In this document: positions 1-6,029 of the stretch, piece after piece
How positions within the stretch are numbered: position 1 is the first letter of the stretch
Layout of the letters: each line of letters begins with the position of its first letter
Assembly (NCBI GenBank): GCA_031254955.1
Contig: JAIRTK010000238.1
Span: forward strand, 1-9,243
Length of the DNA: 9,243 nucleotides
Direction: 5' to 3'
Origin: Opitutaceae bacterium
Lineage (GTDB): Bacteria; Verrucomicrobiota; Verrucomicrobiia; Opitutales; Opitutaceae
Notes under the pieces: generated by a model
What the model saw: the letters and a program-made list of their open reading frames with translations, nothing else
The model's database searches: none
Told to the model about the DNA's origin: nothing
Position numbers and translations under genes: made by a program

Positions 1-165
1 CTGGCCGATTTCTACGGTGCGGACGGCAAACCGCTGTCGCGTGACGGCATGATTTGGTTCCGCCTCAACCAAGGCTCCGAGCCTGCCGCCGAGCTCCAGC
101 GCATCATCGTGGACAACTCCGCCGGCGGCGAAAAATCACCGCGCCTCGTTTTCGTCACAAAGTAA
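1..165 (+). CDS. C-terminal fragment of an unrecognised protein (5' end outside window)
   Basis: Frame 1 is open from the first base to a TAA at 163-165, giving the last 54 residues of a protein that starts upstream of the window. The fragment has the run YGADGKPLSRDGMIWFRLN and ends RLVFVTK. It has no membrane segment and no motif I can assign to a family. Codon use is GC-rich like the genes that follow, and the reading frame is the only sensible one here. Its position just before a hexuronate-type operon makes a polysaccharide-active enzyme possible, but nothing visible shows that. The 180-bp gap to the next gene and the dyad over its stop codon suggest it is not tightly coupled to the transporter gene. 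Confidence 0.6.
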   Translation: MADFYGADGKPLSRDGMIWFRLNQGSEPAAELQRIIVDNSAGGEKSPRLVFVTK

Positions 166-177
166 CTCAAAGTTACT
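161..177. repeat. Perfect 7-bp dyad over the stop codon of the first gene
   Basis: AGTAACT (161-167) and AGTTACT (171-177) are exact reverse complements around a 3-base CAA loop. The TAA stop at 163-165 lies inside the left arm. The stem is AT-rich and no T tract follows, so it is a weak candidate for an intrinsic terminator and could be chance. Confidence 0.35.
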
Positions 178-278
178 CCGGCGTTGCCCCTCGTCGCGCG
201 TTCACCCCATGCAAATCCTGCGCGATCAGTTCCTCGACCATATGACCGGCCTCCAATCCCGCCCCGTCGTGGGGTCGC

Positions 279-342
279 TTCGCATTTTGAGAAACGCACG
301 CGGCGAACCGCTATCGCCCTCTCTCCCGCCATTCGCATTTTG
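279..342 (+). promoter_or_regulatory. Two exact 11-bp repeats upstream of the transporter gene, possible operator
   Basis: TTCGCATTTTG occurs at 279-289 and again at 332-342, 53 bp apart (about five helical turns), in the 180-bp gap before the MFS gene. The second copy ends 3 bases before the ATG. The first copy also forms an imperfect dyad with 292-297 (GCATTT ... AAACGC). A close variant, TTCGCAAAATG, lies at 7297-7307 upstream of the XylR-type regulator. Binding by that regulator or another is inference only. I saw no convincing -35/-10 pair in this gap. Confidence 0.3.
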
Positions 343-345
343 CCC

Positions 346-1656
346 ATGAACTCCTCCTCCGCCACCCGGTCGTCCCCGCAAACCCGCTACCGCTGGTTCA
401 TCTGCGCGCTGTTGTTTTTTGCCACCACCATCAACTACATCGACCGTCAGATTCTCTCCTTGCTGAAACCCATCCTCGACGTGGAACTCGGCTGGACCAA
501 CGCGCAATTCGGCATGGTGAATTCCGCGTTTCTGGCCTCCTACGGCGTCAGTGTGTTTTTCTTCGGGTGGTTCGTGGACCGTTTCGGGACGAAAATCGGG
601 TTTTCGGTTTCCATCGGAGCATGGAGCCTGGCCGCCATGGCGCATGCGCTGGTGGGCAGTGTGGGAGGCTTTCTCGGCGCGCGCATCGCGCTCGGCCTCG
701 GCGAAGGCGGCAACTTTCCCTCCGCCGTCAAAGCCACCGCGCAATGGTTTCCGCAATGCGAGCGCGCATTCGCCACGAGCCTCTTCAATTCCGGTGCCAA
801 TGTCGGCGCCATCGCCGCGCCGCTGATCGTGCCCGCCATCGCCTATTCGCTCGGCTGGCACTGGGCGTTTATCCTCGCGGGACTCGCCGGCTTTGCCTGG
901 CTGTTCCTGTGGATACCGTTGTTTGATCAGCCGGAAAAATGCCGCCGTGTCTCGCCCGGCGAGCTTGCGTTTATCGAATCGGACAACGCAAAAAACACCG
1001 GCGCCGGCGACACCGCCGCCAGCATCGGCGCCACCTCGAAAGTCACCTGGGGCGCCGTGCTGCGACACCGCCAGGCATGGTCGCTCATCCTCGCCAAGTT
1101 CATCACCGATCCCGTGTGGTGGTTTCTCCTCTTCTGGCTGCCTGATTTTTTCAAGCGCACGCGCGGCCTCGACATCAAGGAAAGCTGGGCGCTGCTGGTC
1201 ACCATCTATGCCATCATCTCCGTGCTCAGCATCGCGGGCGGCTGGATCACGGGCTTTCTGATCGGGCGCGGCTGGAGCGCGACGCGCGCCCGCAAGACCG
1301 GGCTGTTCACCTTTGCCCTGTGCGTGCTTCCCCTGCTCGTCGTAACCTGGGCGGGCAACTGGACCGCCGTCATCCTCATCGGGCTTGCCGGCGCCGCGCA
1401 CCAGGCGTGGACCGCCAATCTCTACACCACCGCTTCCGACATGTTTCCGAAACGCGCCGTCGCCACCCTCATCGGCATCGGGACGGCGGTGGGTTCCATC
1501 GGGGGCATGGGATTCCCCATCCTCATCGGCATCATTCTTGATCGCATTCCCGGCGGTTATCCGCTCATCTTCGGGTTTTGCGCCTTTGCCTACCTGATCG
1601 GTTTCGGCGTCAACCACCTCCTCGCGCCACGCTACGAGCAGATCAAAAATTTCTGA
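346..1656 (+). CDS. MFS transporter, ExuT-like hexuronate / organic-anion importer (ACS family)
   Basis: This encodes a 436-residue inner-membrane transporter of the Major Facilitator Superfamily, anion:cation symporter group, which includes hexuronate (ExuT) and galactonate (DgoT) importers. Hydrophobic segments are spread through the protein, consistent with about 12 helices. TM1 carries NYIDRQ (residues 30-35). Motif A between TM2 and TM3 reads GWFVDRFGTKIG (74-85). TM4 has the ACS-type run ARIALGLGEGGNFPSAVKA (112-130), with the Arg and Glu these carriers use for the carboxylate and proton. The ATG at 346 is chosen because it is followed at once by a typical short N-terminus and TM1; the frame is open upstream to 184, but that would add 54 Pro/Arg-rich residues. 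No Shine-Dalgarno sequence precedes it. It is 68 bp upstream of uxuA, so the likely cargo is a glucuronate, galacturonate or aldonate. The exact substrate cannot be read from sequence. Confidence 0.9.
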   Translation: MNSSSATRSSPQTRYRWFICALLFFATTINYIDRQILSLLKPILDVELGWTNAQFGMVNSAFLASYGVSVFFFGWFVDRFGTKIGFSVSIGAWSLAAMAHALVGSVGGFLGARIALGLGEGGNFPSAVKATAQWFPQCERAFATSLFNSGANVGAIAAPLIVPAIAYSLGWHWAFILAGLAGFAWLFLWIPLFDQPEKCRRVSPGELAFIESDNAKNTGAGDTAASIGATSKVTWGAVLRHRQAWSLILAKFITDPVWWFLLFWLPDFFKRTRGLDIKESWALLVTIYAIISVLSIAGGWITGFLIGRGWSATRARKTGLFTFALCVLPLLVVTWAGNWTAVILIGLAGAAHQAWTANLYTTASDMFPKRAVATLIGIGTAVGSIGGMGFPILIGIILDRIPGGYPLIFGFCAFAYLIGFGVNHLLAPRYEQIKNF

Positions 1657-1724
1657 CCAGCCCGCGCCTTCATCAATCAAATCATGAAGTCACAAAACAA
1701 AGTGTTCTGAATTTTCCTTCACCC

Positions 1725-2798
1725 ATGAAACTCGGCCTCGGACTCTACAAACATCAACTCGACCGCGAGCACTTCAACTTCGCCCGCCAAGTTGGCGCGA
1801 CGCATATCGTCGCCCATCTCGTGGACTATTTTCGCGGCAACCCGCGCAATGACCGCGACAATCAGCCCACCGGCGGCGTCAAGGACGGCTGGGGCTACGC
1901 CGGCGATCCCGGCGCGCTCTGGACGCTCGACGAACTCACCGCGCTGCGCCGGGAGATCGAGGACGCCGGCCTGAAGCTCGAAGCCATCGAAAACTTCGAC
2001 CCCGCGCACTGGCACGACATCCTGCTCGACGGACCGAAACGCGCGCTCCACATCGAGAATATAAAAACCCTCATCCGCCGCCTGGGCCGGGCCGGCATCC
2101 CCGTCATGGGCTACAACTTCAGCATCGCCGGCGTGGCCGGGCGCACCACCGGCCCTTACGCGCGCGGCGGCGCGCCCTCCGTGGGCATGGAAGGCCCCGT
2201 CGACGACCCCATCCCGCTCGGCATGGTCTGGAACATGATCTACGACGCCGACGCCCCCGCCGGCACGCTCCCGCCCGTCACGCACGACGAACTCTGGCGC
2301 CGGCTGGAAGCCTTTCTCAACGAAATCCTGCCCGTGGCCGAGGAGGCGGGCGTGAAGCTCGCCGCGCATCCCGACGACCCGCCGCTGCCCACCGTGCGCG
2401 GCCAGCCCCGCCTCGTGTATCAGCCGCGCCACTACCAGCAACTCATCGACCTCAACCCCAGCCCGGCCAATACGCTGGAGTTCTGCATCGGCTCGCTCGC
2501 CGAGATGACCGAGGGCGACATCTACGAGGTGGTCGGGCATTACAGCCGCCAGCGGCGCCTCGGCTATGTGCACTTCCGCAACATCCGCGGCAAGGTGCCG
2601 GATTACAAGGAGACCTTCATCGACGACGGCGACGTGGACATGCTGCGCGTATTACAAATATTGATACAAAACAGATTCGACGGCGTGCTGATCCCCGACC
2701 ACACCCCGCAAGTCTCGTGCGCCGCGCCCTGGCACGCCGGCATGGCCTACGCCATGGGCTACATGAAGGCCGCGATGAAAACCCTCGGCATCGACTGA
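1725..2798 (+). CDS. uxuA: D-mannonate dehydratase UxuA (EC 4.2.1.8)
   Basis: UxuA removes water from D-mannonate to give 2-keto-3-deoxy-D-gluconate, in the cytoplasm, in the glucuronate branch of hexuronate catabolism. The 357-residue protein is TIM-barrel-like and close in length to the short Gram-positive form (about 360) rather than E. coli UxuA (394). Motifs are intact: HPDDPP at 215-220, LEFCIGS at 251-257, VHFRNI at 282-287, ETFIDDGDVDM at 296-306 and PDHTP at 324-328. By analogy with solved UxuA structures, His215, Cys254, His283 and Asp325 would bind the divalent metal. The ATG at 1725 matches the usual MKLGLGLYKH start; the frame is open back to 1578, overlapping the transporter gene, but those codons look non-coding. 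No Shine-Dalgarno site is seen. It follows the transporter by 68 bp and precedes the dehydrogenase by 201 bp, a gap filled by a large inverted repeat. Confidence 0.96.
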   Translation: MKLGLGLYKHQLDREHFNFARQVGATHIVAHLVDYFRGNPRNDRDNQPTGGVKDGWGYAGDPGALWTLDELTALRREIEDAGLKLEAIENFDPAHWHDILLDGPKRALHIENIKTLIRRLGRAGIPVMGYNFSIAGVAGRTTGPYARGGAPSVGMEGPVDDPIPLGMVWNMIYDADAPAGTLPPVTHDELWRRLEAFLNEILPVAEEAGVKLAAHPDDPPLPTVRGQPRLVYQPRHYQQLIDLNPSPANTLEFCIGSLAEMTEGDIYEVVGHYSRQRRLGYVHFRNIRGKVPDYKETFIDDGDVDMLRVLQILIQNRFDGVLIPDHTPQVSCAAPWHAGMAYAMGYMKAAMKTLGID

Positions 2799-2832
2799 TA
2801 AAATGGAGGGGCGGTCTCCGTGCCATCCCCCG

Positions 2833-2953
2833 CCCTCTTTCTCTTTATTCTTTATCTTTATCTTTATCTTTCTCCCGCGCCTTGTTTTCACGGAAGCACA
2901 ATGCCGAACGGGATGAGAGAAAGATGAAAGATAAAGAATAAATAGAAAGAGGG
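2833..2953. repeat. AT-rich 27-bp inverted repeat between uxuA and the SDR gene
   Basis: The left arm (2833-2859) and right arm (2927-2953) are reverse complements at 26 of 27 positions, separated by 67 bp. Similarity continues inward (CTCCCG near 2872-2877 against CGGGATGAG near 2909-2917) and, with a gap, outward toward 2821 and 2970, so the whole gap can fold into one long hairpin. The left arm is almost all pyrimidine and contains a CTTTAT hexamer repeated at 2843, 2850, 2856 and 2862; the right arm is purine-rich. No T tract follows the right arm, so it is not a classical terminator. It may act as an RNA processing or stability element inside the operon, or be a relic of a small mobile repeat. 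Confidence 0.75.
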
Positions 2954-2999
2954 AGGCACCGGGGCGGGCCGCAAATAGCTCTCCGCATATTTTTTCCCA

Positions 3000-3773
3000 A
3001 TGAACAACCCATCCTTCCCAGGCATCTTTTCCCTGCGCGGCCAGGTCGCGCTTATCACCGGAGGCGGCACCGGCATCGGCCGGGCCATCGCCGAGGCCAT
3101 GCACGCGGCGGGCGCGCACGTCGTCCTGGCCGGGCGCCGTGAGGCCGAACTCGCCGCCGCCGCCGCCGCGCTGGGCGAACGCGCCAGCATCGCCGTGCAC
3201 GACGTCACGGAACTCGACGCCGCGCCCGCGCTGGTCGCGCGCATCACCCGCGAGACCGGCCCGATTACCTGCCTGGTCAACAACGCCGGCATCAACATGA
3301 AAAAACCCGCCGTCGAGACAACTTCGCCGGAGTTCGAGACCATGCTGCGCACCCACGTGCTCGGGTCGCACGCGCTCACCCGCGCCGTGGCGCCGGGCAT
3401 GATCGAACGCAAGTCCGGCAGCGTGCTCTTCATCGCGTCGATGGCCTCGCTTTTCGGCATTCCCGGCGTCATCGCCTACACGGCGGCCAAGGCCGCCTGC
3501 GTCGGCATGGTGAAATGTTATTCGACGGAGCTTTCGCCGCACGGTGTCCGCGTCAACGCGATCGCGCCGGGCTGGATAGAGACGGCGATGTCGCGCAAGG
3601 CGATGGAAGGCGACCCGGCCCGCAGGCAAAAAATCATCGGACGCACGCCGATGGCGAAGTTCGGCGCGCCCGCCGACATCGGCTGGGCGGCGGTTTATCT
3701 GGCCTCGCCCGCCGCATCCTTCGTCACCGGCGTGACGCTGCCCGTCGATGGCGGCGCGAGCATCGGATTCTAG
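3000..3773 (+). CDS. Classical short-chain dehydrogenase/reductase, possible fructuronate reductase (UxuB-like)
   Basis: A 257-residue NAD(P)-dependent oxidoreductase of the classical SDR family. The Rossmann nucleotide motif TGGGTGIG is at 20-27, NNAG at 94-97, and the catalytic Ser147, Tyr160 and Lys164 keep the usual spacing (SMAS ... YTAAK). The C-terminus has the PVDGG run common in the family. Arg46-Arg47 after the second strand hints at NADPH preference, which is inference. The usual catalytic Asn of helix 4 seems to be His119 (THVLG instead of VNLKG). Between uxuA and an aldolase-like gene, the most economical role is reduction of D-fructuronate to D-mannonate, as SDR-type UxuB is thought to do in Bacillus. 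Gluconate 5-dehydrogenase-like activity is an alternative. The start at 3000 gives the normal length; no Shine-Dalgarno sequence is present. Confidence 0.9.
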   Translation: MNNPSFPGIFSLRGQVALITGGGTGIGRAIAEAMHAAGAHVVLAGRREAELAAAAAALGERASIAVHDVTELDAAPALVARITRETGPITCLVNNAGINMKKPAVETTSPEFETMLRTHVLGSHALTRAVAPGMIERKSGSVLFIASMASLFGIPGVIAYTAAKAACVGMVKCYSTELSPHGVRVNAIAPGWIETAMSRKAMEGDPARRQKIIGRTPMAKFGAPADIGWAAVYLASPAASFVTGVTLPVDGGASIGF

Positions 3774-3844
3774 CCGCGTTTGTTTTTTGCCGTTTCTCCC
3801 ATTCCCGCCCGTCGCGCCGCGCCGCGCACTCCTCATTTCACCGC

Positions 3845-4522
3845 ATGAACCCATCCGCCCTTTCCTGGAAAAACGACGACGAGCTTTTTTCGCTTCTCAC
3901 GAACGAACTCAACAGTCCCGTGCTCGGCGACATTCTCGACGCGCTCGGGCGCTATCACCAGATTCTGCCCGCGGCCATCCAGCCCATGCGCGAAACCATG
4001 CGGCTGGCCGGGCGCGCCATGACCGCCTTGATGCTCGATGTCCACGGTGTGCAAAAGCAGCCCTTCGGCCTCCTCACGCGCGCCCTCGACGCTCTTCGTC
4101 CCGGAGAGATTTACATCGCCAGCGGGGGCGGCATGCGTTGCGCCTACTGGGGCGAGTTGCTGACCGCCGCCGCCCGCGCGAGAGGCGCGGCGGGCGCGGT
4201 TGTAAACGGCTATCACCGCGACACGCCCAAGGTGCTCGAACAAAACTGGCCCGTGTTCAGCCGCGGACGCCATGCGCAGGACTCCGCCGTCCGCACGCAG
4301 GTGGCGGATTACCGTTGCCCCATCGAAATCGACGGCGTGTGGGTTGAGCCTGGCGACCTGGTGTTCGGCGACAGCGATGGCGTGGTGATAATCCCGCGCG
4401 CGGTCGAGGCCGAGGTCGTCACCCGCGCCCTGGAAAAAGTCCGGGGAGAAAAGGTGGTGCGCAAAGCCATCGAGAGCGGCATGACCGCCACCGAGGCATT
4501 CGCCAAATACGGAATTCTGTGA
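3845..4522 (+). CDS. RraA-like / HMG-aldolase-fold protein, candidate sugar-acid aldolase
   Basis: A 225-residue protein of the RraA-like family, the fold shared by the ribonuclease E inhibitor RraA and by class II pyruvate aldolases such as 4-hydroxy-4-methyl-2-oxoglutarate (HMG) aldolase. Visible landmarks are [13 protein letters not shown] (24-36), [13 protein letters not shown] (94-106), the GYHRDT motif (122-127) and [18 protein letters not shown] (167-184). In HMG aldolases the Arg-Asp pair equivalent to Arg125-Asp126 binds substrate and the Mg/Mn ion, so its presence favours an enzyme over an RNase E regulator. It is 71 bp after the SDR gene and probably last in the operon. HMG-type aldolases cleave 4-hydroxy-2-oxo acids to pyruvate, and KDG, the UxuA product, is such an acid; cleavage of KDG is therefore plausible but unproven. 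The ATG at 3845 gives a normal N-terminus; the frame is open far upstream inside the SDR gene but that part is a shadow. Confidence 0.85.
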   Translation: MNPSALSWKNDDELFSLLTNELNSPVLGDILDALGRYHQILPAAIQPMRETMRLAGRAMTALMLDVHGVQKQPFGLLTRALDALRPGEIYIASGGGMRCAYWGELLTAAARARGAAGAVVNGYHRDTPKVLEQNWPVFSRGRHAQDSAVRTQVADYRCPIEIDGVWVEPGDLVFGDSDGVVIIPRAVEAEVVTRALEKVRGEKVVRKAIESGMTATEAFAKYGIL

Positions 4523-4543
4523 GCAGGCTGGATAAACCCGCGC

Positions 4544-4563
4544 GCCTCGCGTGACCGTGAGGC
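4544..4563 (+). terminator. Weak hairpin after the operon, uncertain terminator
   Basis: GCCTCGCG (4544-4551) pairs with CGTGAGGC (4556-4563) around TGAC, giving an 8-bp stem with one G-U or mismatch, 21 bp after the RraA-like stop codon. It has no clear T tract directly after it; ATTTTC follows about 13 bases later. It could be a Rho-independent-like or processing hairpin, or chance in GC-rich DNA. Confidence 0.25.
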
Positions 4564-4707
4564 AGGTTCCCCGCTATTTTCACTACCTGAAAACAACCCG
4601 TAATACCCTTTCCGAATTAAATGCACACTTTATCCGCCAAGGAGGTTGACGGACTGTCGCTTCGCCCAGAACGCCGAAGCCTCAGGGAACGTCTCGCCAT
4701 AAACGAC

Positions 4708-4732
4708 GGCAGTCTCGGCGAGACCGCCCTAC
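4708..4732 (-). repeat. Lone REP-like unit, same family as the palindrome at 4761-4974
   Basis: Read on the minus strand, this 25-bp unit runs GTAGGG, GGTCTC, CCGAG, CTGCC and matches the arm core GTAGGG-GGCCTC-CCGAGG-CTCC at most positions. It has its own stem, GTCTCG (4712-4717) and CGAGAC (4719-4724), in the same place as the nested stem of the larger arms, with base changes that keep pairing. That makes it a diverged third copy of the repeat. Confidence 0.6.
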
Positions 4733-4760
4733 CCTAAAGCCCTACTCTGAAGACGGCTAA

Positions 4761-4974
4761 AGCCTTTCCCGTTTATTTTGTCGCCTTGGAGATGATGGGA
4801 TGGCGCGGGAGCGCCGGTAGGGAGGCCTCTCCGAGGCCTCCGTGAAAACGCCGCGAACACCTATGAAATGCCAAACATTTTTCTCCGTTCGGCGGAGGCC
4901 TCGGAGAGGCCTCCCTACCGGCGCTCCCGCGCCAAACTGCCATTTCCCATGCGACAGAATAAACAGGAAAGGCT
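4761..4974. repeat. REPIN-like long palindrome with nested hairpins
   Basis: Two 82-bp arms, 4761-4842 and 4893-4974, are in inverted orientation around a 50-bp spacer. The inner 41 bp of each arm (4802-4842 and 4893-4933) are perfect reverse complements; the outer 41 bp match at about 31 positions. Each arm holds two small hairpins of its own: GGCGC-GGGA-GCGCC (4802-4815) and GGAGGCCTC-TCC-GAGGCCTCC (4821-4841). This design, paired REP units facing each other, resembles REPINs spread by RAYT-type transposases. There is no gene inside and no transposase in the window. It occupies most of the 494-bp gene-free stretch between the RraA-like gene and the CE15 pseudogene; the first part of that stretch (4564-4707) holds nothing I can assign. 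Confidence 0.85.
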
Positions 4975-5016
4975 CTAAAGTTGGAATCTGATTGGGAAAC
5001 GGTATGACACGGAGCC

Positions 5017-5966
5017 GTGAAGAACTCACGCCGCCCCGAATTGCTGGAGCTTTTTCGCGAGCATGTTTACGGACGCAATCCCGTGGAGCGCCCCGACATG
5101 ATGAGCTTCCAAGTGCTTTTCACCCGGGATGTGTTTGACGGACGCGCGACCGGGTGACGCGTTCGTGTCACCTTCTCCGGCCCGTGCGATGAATTCTCGT
5201 TTCCTCTGACGGTGTATTGGCCCAAAAACGCCCGCCCGCGCGGCTGCTTTTTGCTCATTGTCGACAGCAACCGCGTCATCATCACCGGGGCGGGCAAAAA
5301 GCCGCGCCCCTTCTGGCCGGTGGACAAAATTTTCGAGCGCGATTACGCCATCGCCGCATGGGCCTGGGGGCGAGCCGGGTCTTGGATTATCTCGTCACCG
5401 AGCCGATCCTGCGCGAGGTGCCGCTGGCCGTCGTCGGCCACTCGCGCGACGGCAAGACGGCGTTCTGGTGCGGTGCGCAGGACGGACGCGTGGCGTTCGT
5501 CGTCAGCAACGACTCCGGCACCACCGGCGCGGCGCTTGCGCGCGGCAACACGGTGGAACGCATCAAGGACATCAACACCCGATTTCCGCACTGGTTCGCG
5601 AGAAACTAGCGCCGATATGACGATGCCGAGCACGCACTCCCGATTGACCAACACATGCTGCTCGCGCTCATGGCCCCGCGTCCGGCTTATGTCGCCAGCG
5701 CCAGCAAGGACAAATCCGCCGACGCCCAGGCCGAGTTTCGCGCCTGCGTCGCAACCTCCCCGGTCTGGCAACTCTACGATCTCTCCGGAGTCGGCGACGC
5801 GACGCGGCCCGGCGTCGGTGGGACGCGGCACACCGGCGCGATTGGTTATCACCTGCGCGCGGGCAAGCATAATCTGACCGTCGAGGACTGTGCCTGCTAC
5901 ATGGATTACATCGACCGCCACTTCGCACCGAGAAGCCCCGCGCACACGCCCCCAGCAATGCCGTGA
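5017..5966 (+). pseudogene. Decayed CE15 glucuronoyl (4-O-methyl-glucuronoyl) methylesterase
   Basis: Carbohydrate esterase family 15 enzymes cut the ester bond between lignin and glucuronic acid on xylan, usually after export. Landmarks survive across two frames: RRPELLELFREHVYGRNPVERP from 5029, AWAWG near 5356, GASRVLDYLVTEP after the shift, the nucleophile motif GHSRDGK (Ser codon 5442-5444), SNDSG, NTRFPHWFARN, LPIDQHMLLALMAPRP (His codon 5652-5654) and GAIGYHLRAGKH. Lesions are clear: in-frame TGA at 5155-5157; loss of roughly 30-45 family residues after YAIAA near 5355, followed by a one-base frameshift near 5366-5370; in-frame TAG at 5607-5609. The region before 5017 lacks the expected signal peptide and N-terminus, and an in-frame stop sits at 5005-5007. 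The 5' break lies about 40 bp from the REPIN-like palindrome. The later part stays open to 5966, so decay looks fairly recent. Confidence 0.9.
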
Positions 5967-6029
5967 CGTATCGCCATAAACAGCGAAAAAACCACGGGAA
6001 AAACGAACCGGAGCACGAAGGCCACGGCG

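Noticed and set aside
184..345. Upstream in-frame start for the MFS gene, adding 54 residues
   Set aside because: The extra segment is Arg/Pro-rich, unlike any MFS N-terminus, and the ATG at 346 gives the normal distance to TM1.
226..1680. Long minus-strand open frame (484 codons) opposite the transporter gene, and similar long minus-strand frames opposite uxuA and the SDR gene
   Set aside because: Low-complexity Gly/Asp/Arg/Ala-rich translations typical of antisense shadows in GC-rich DNA; the plus-strand proteins have clear family motifs.
3515..3844. Extended start of the RraA-like gene inside the SDR gene
   Set aside because: The extension is an Arg-rich out-of-frame reading of the SDR gene; ATG 3845 fits the family N-terminus.
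4639..4646. Perfect Shine-Dalgarno-like AAGGAGGT
   Set aside because: No ATG, GTG or TTG start with a sustained open frame follows at the right distance; likely chance or part of a repeat.
4757..5029. Minus-strand open frame of 90 codons across the palindrome
   Set aside because: It is built largely from the inverted-repeat arms and resembles no protein family; it is a by-product of the repeat.
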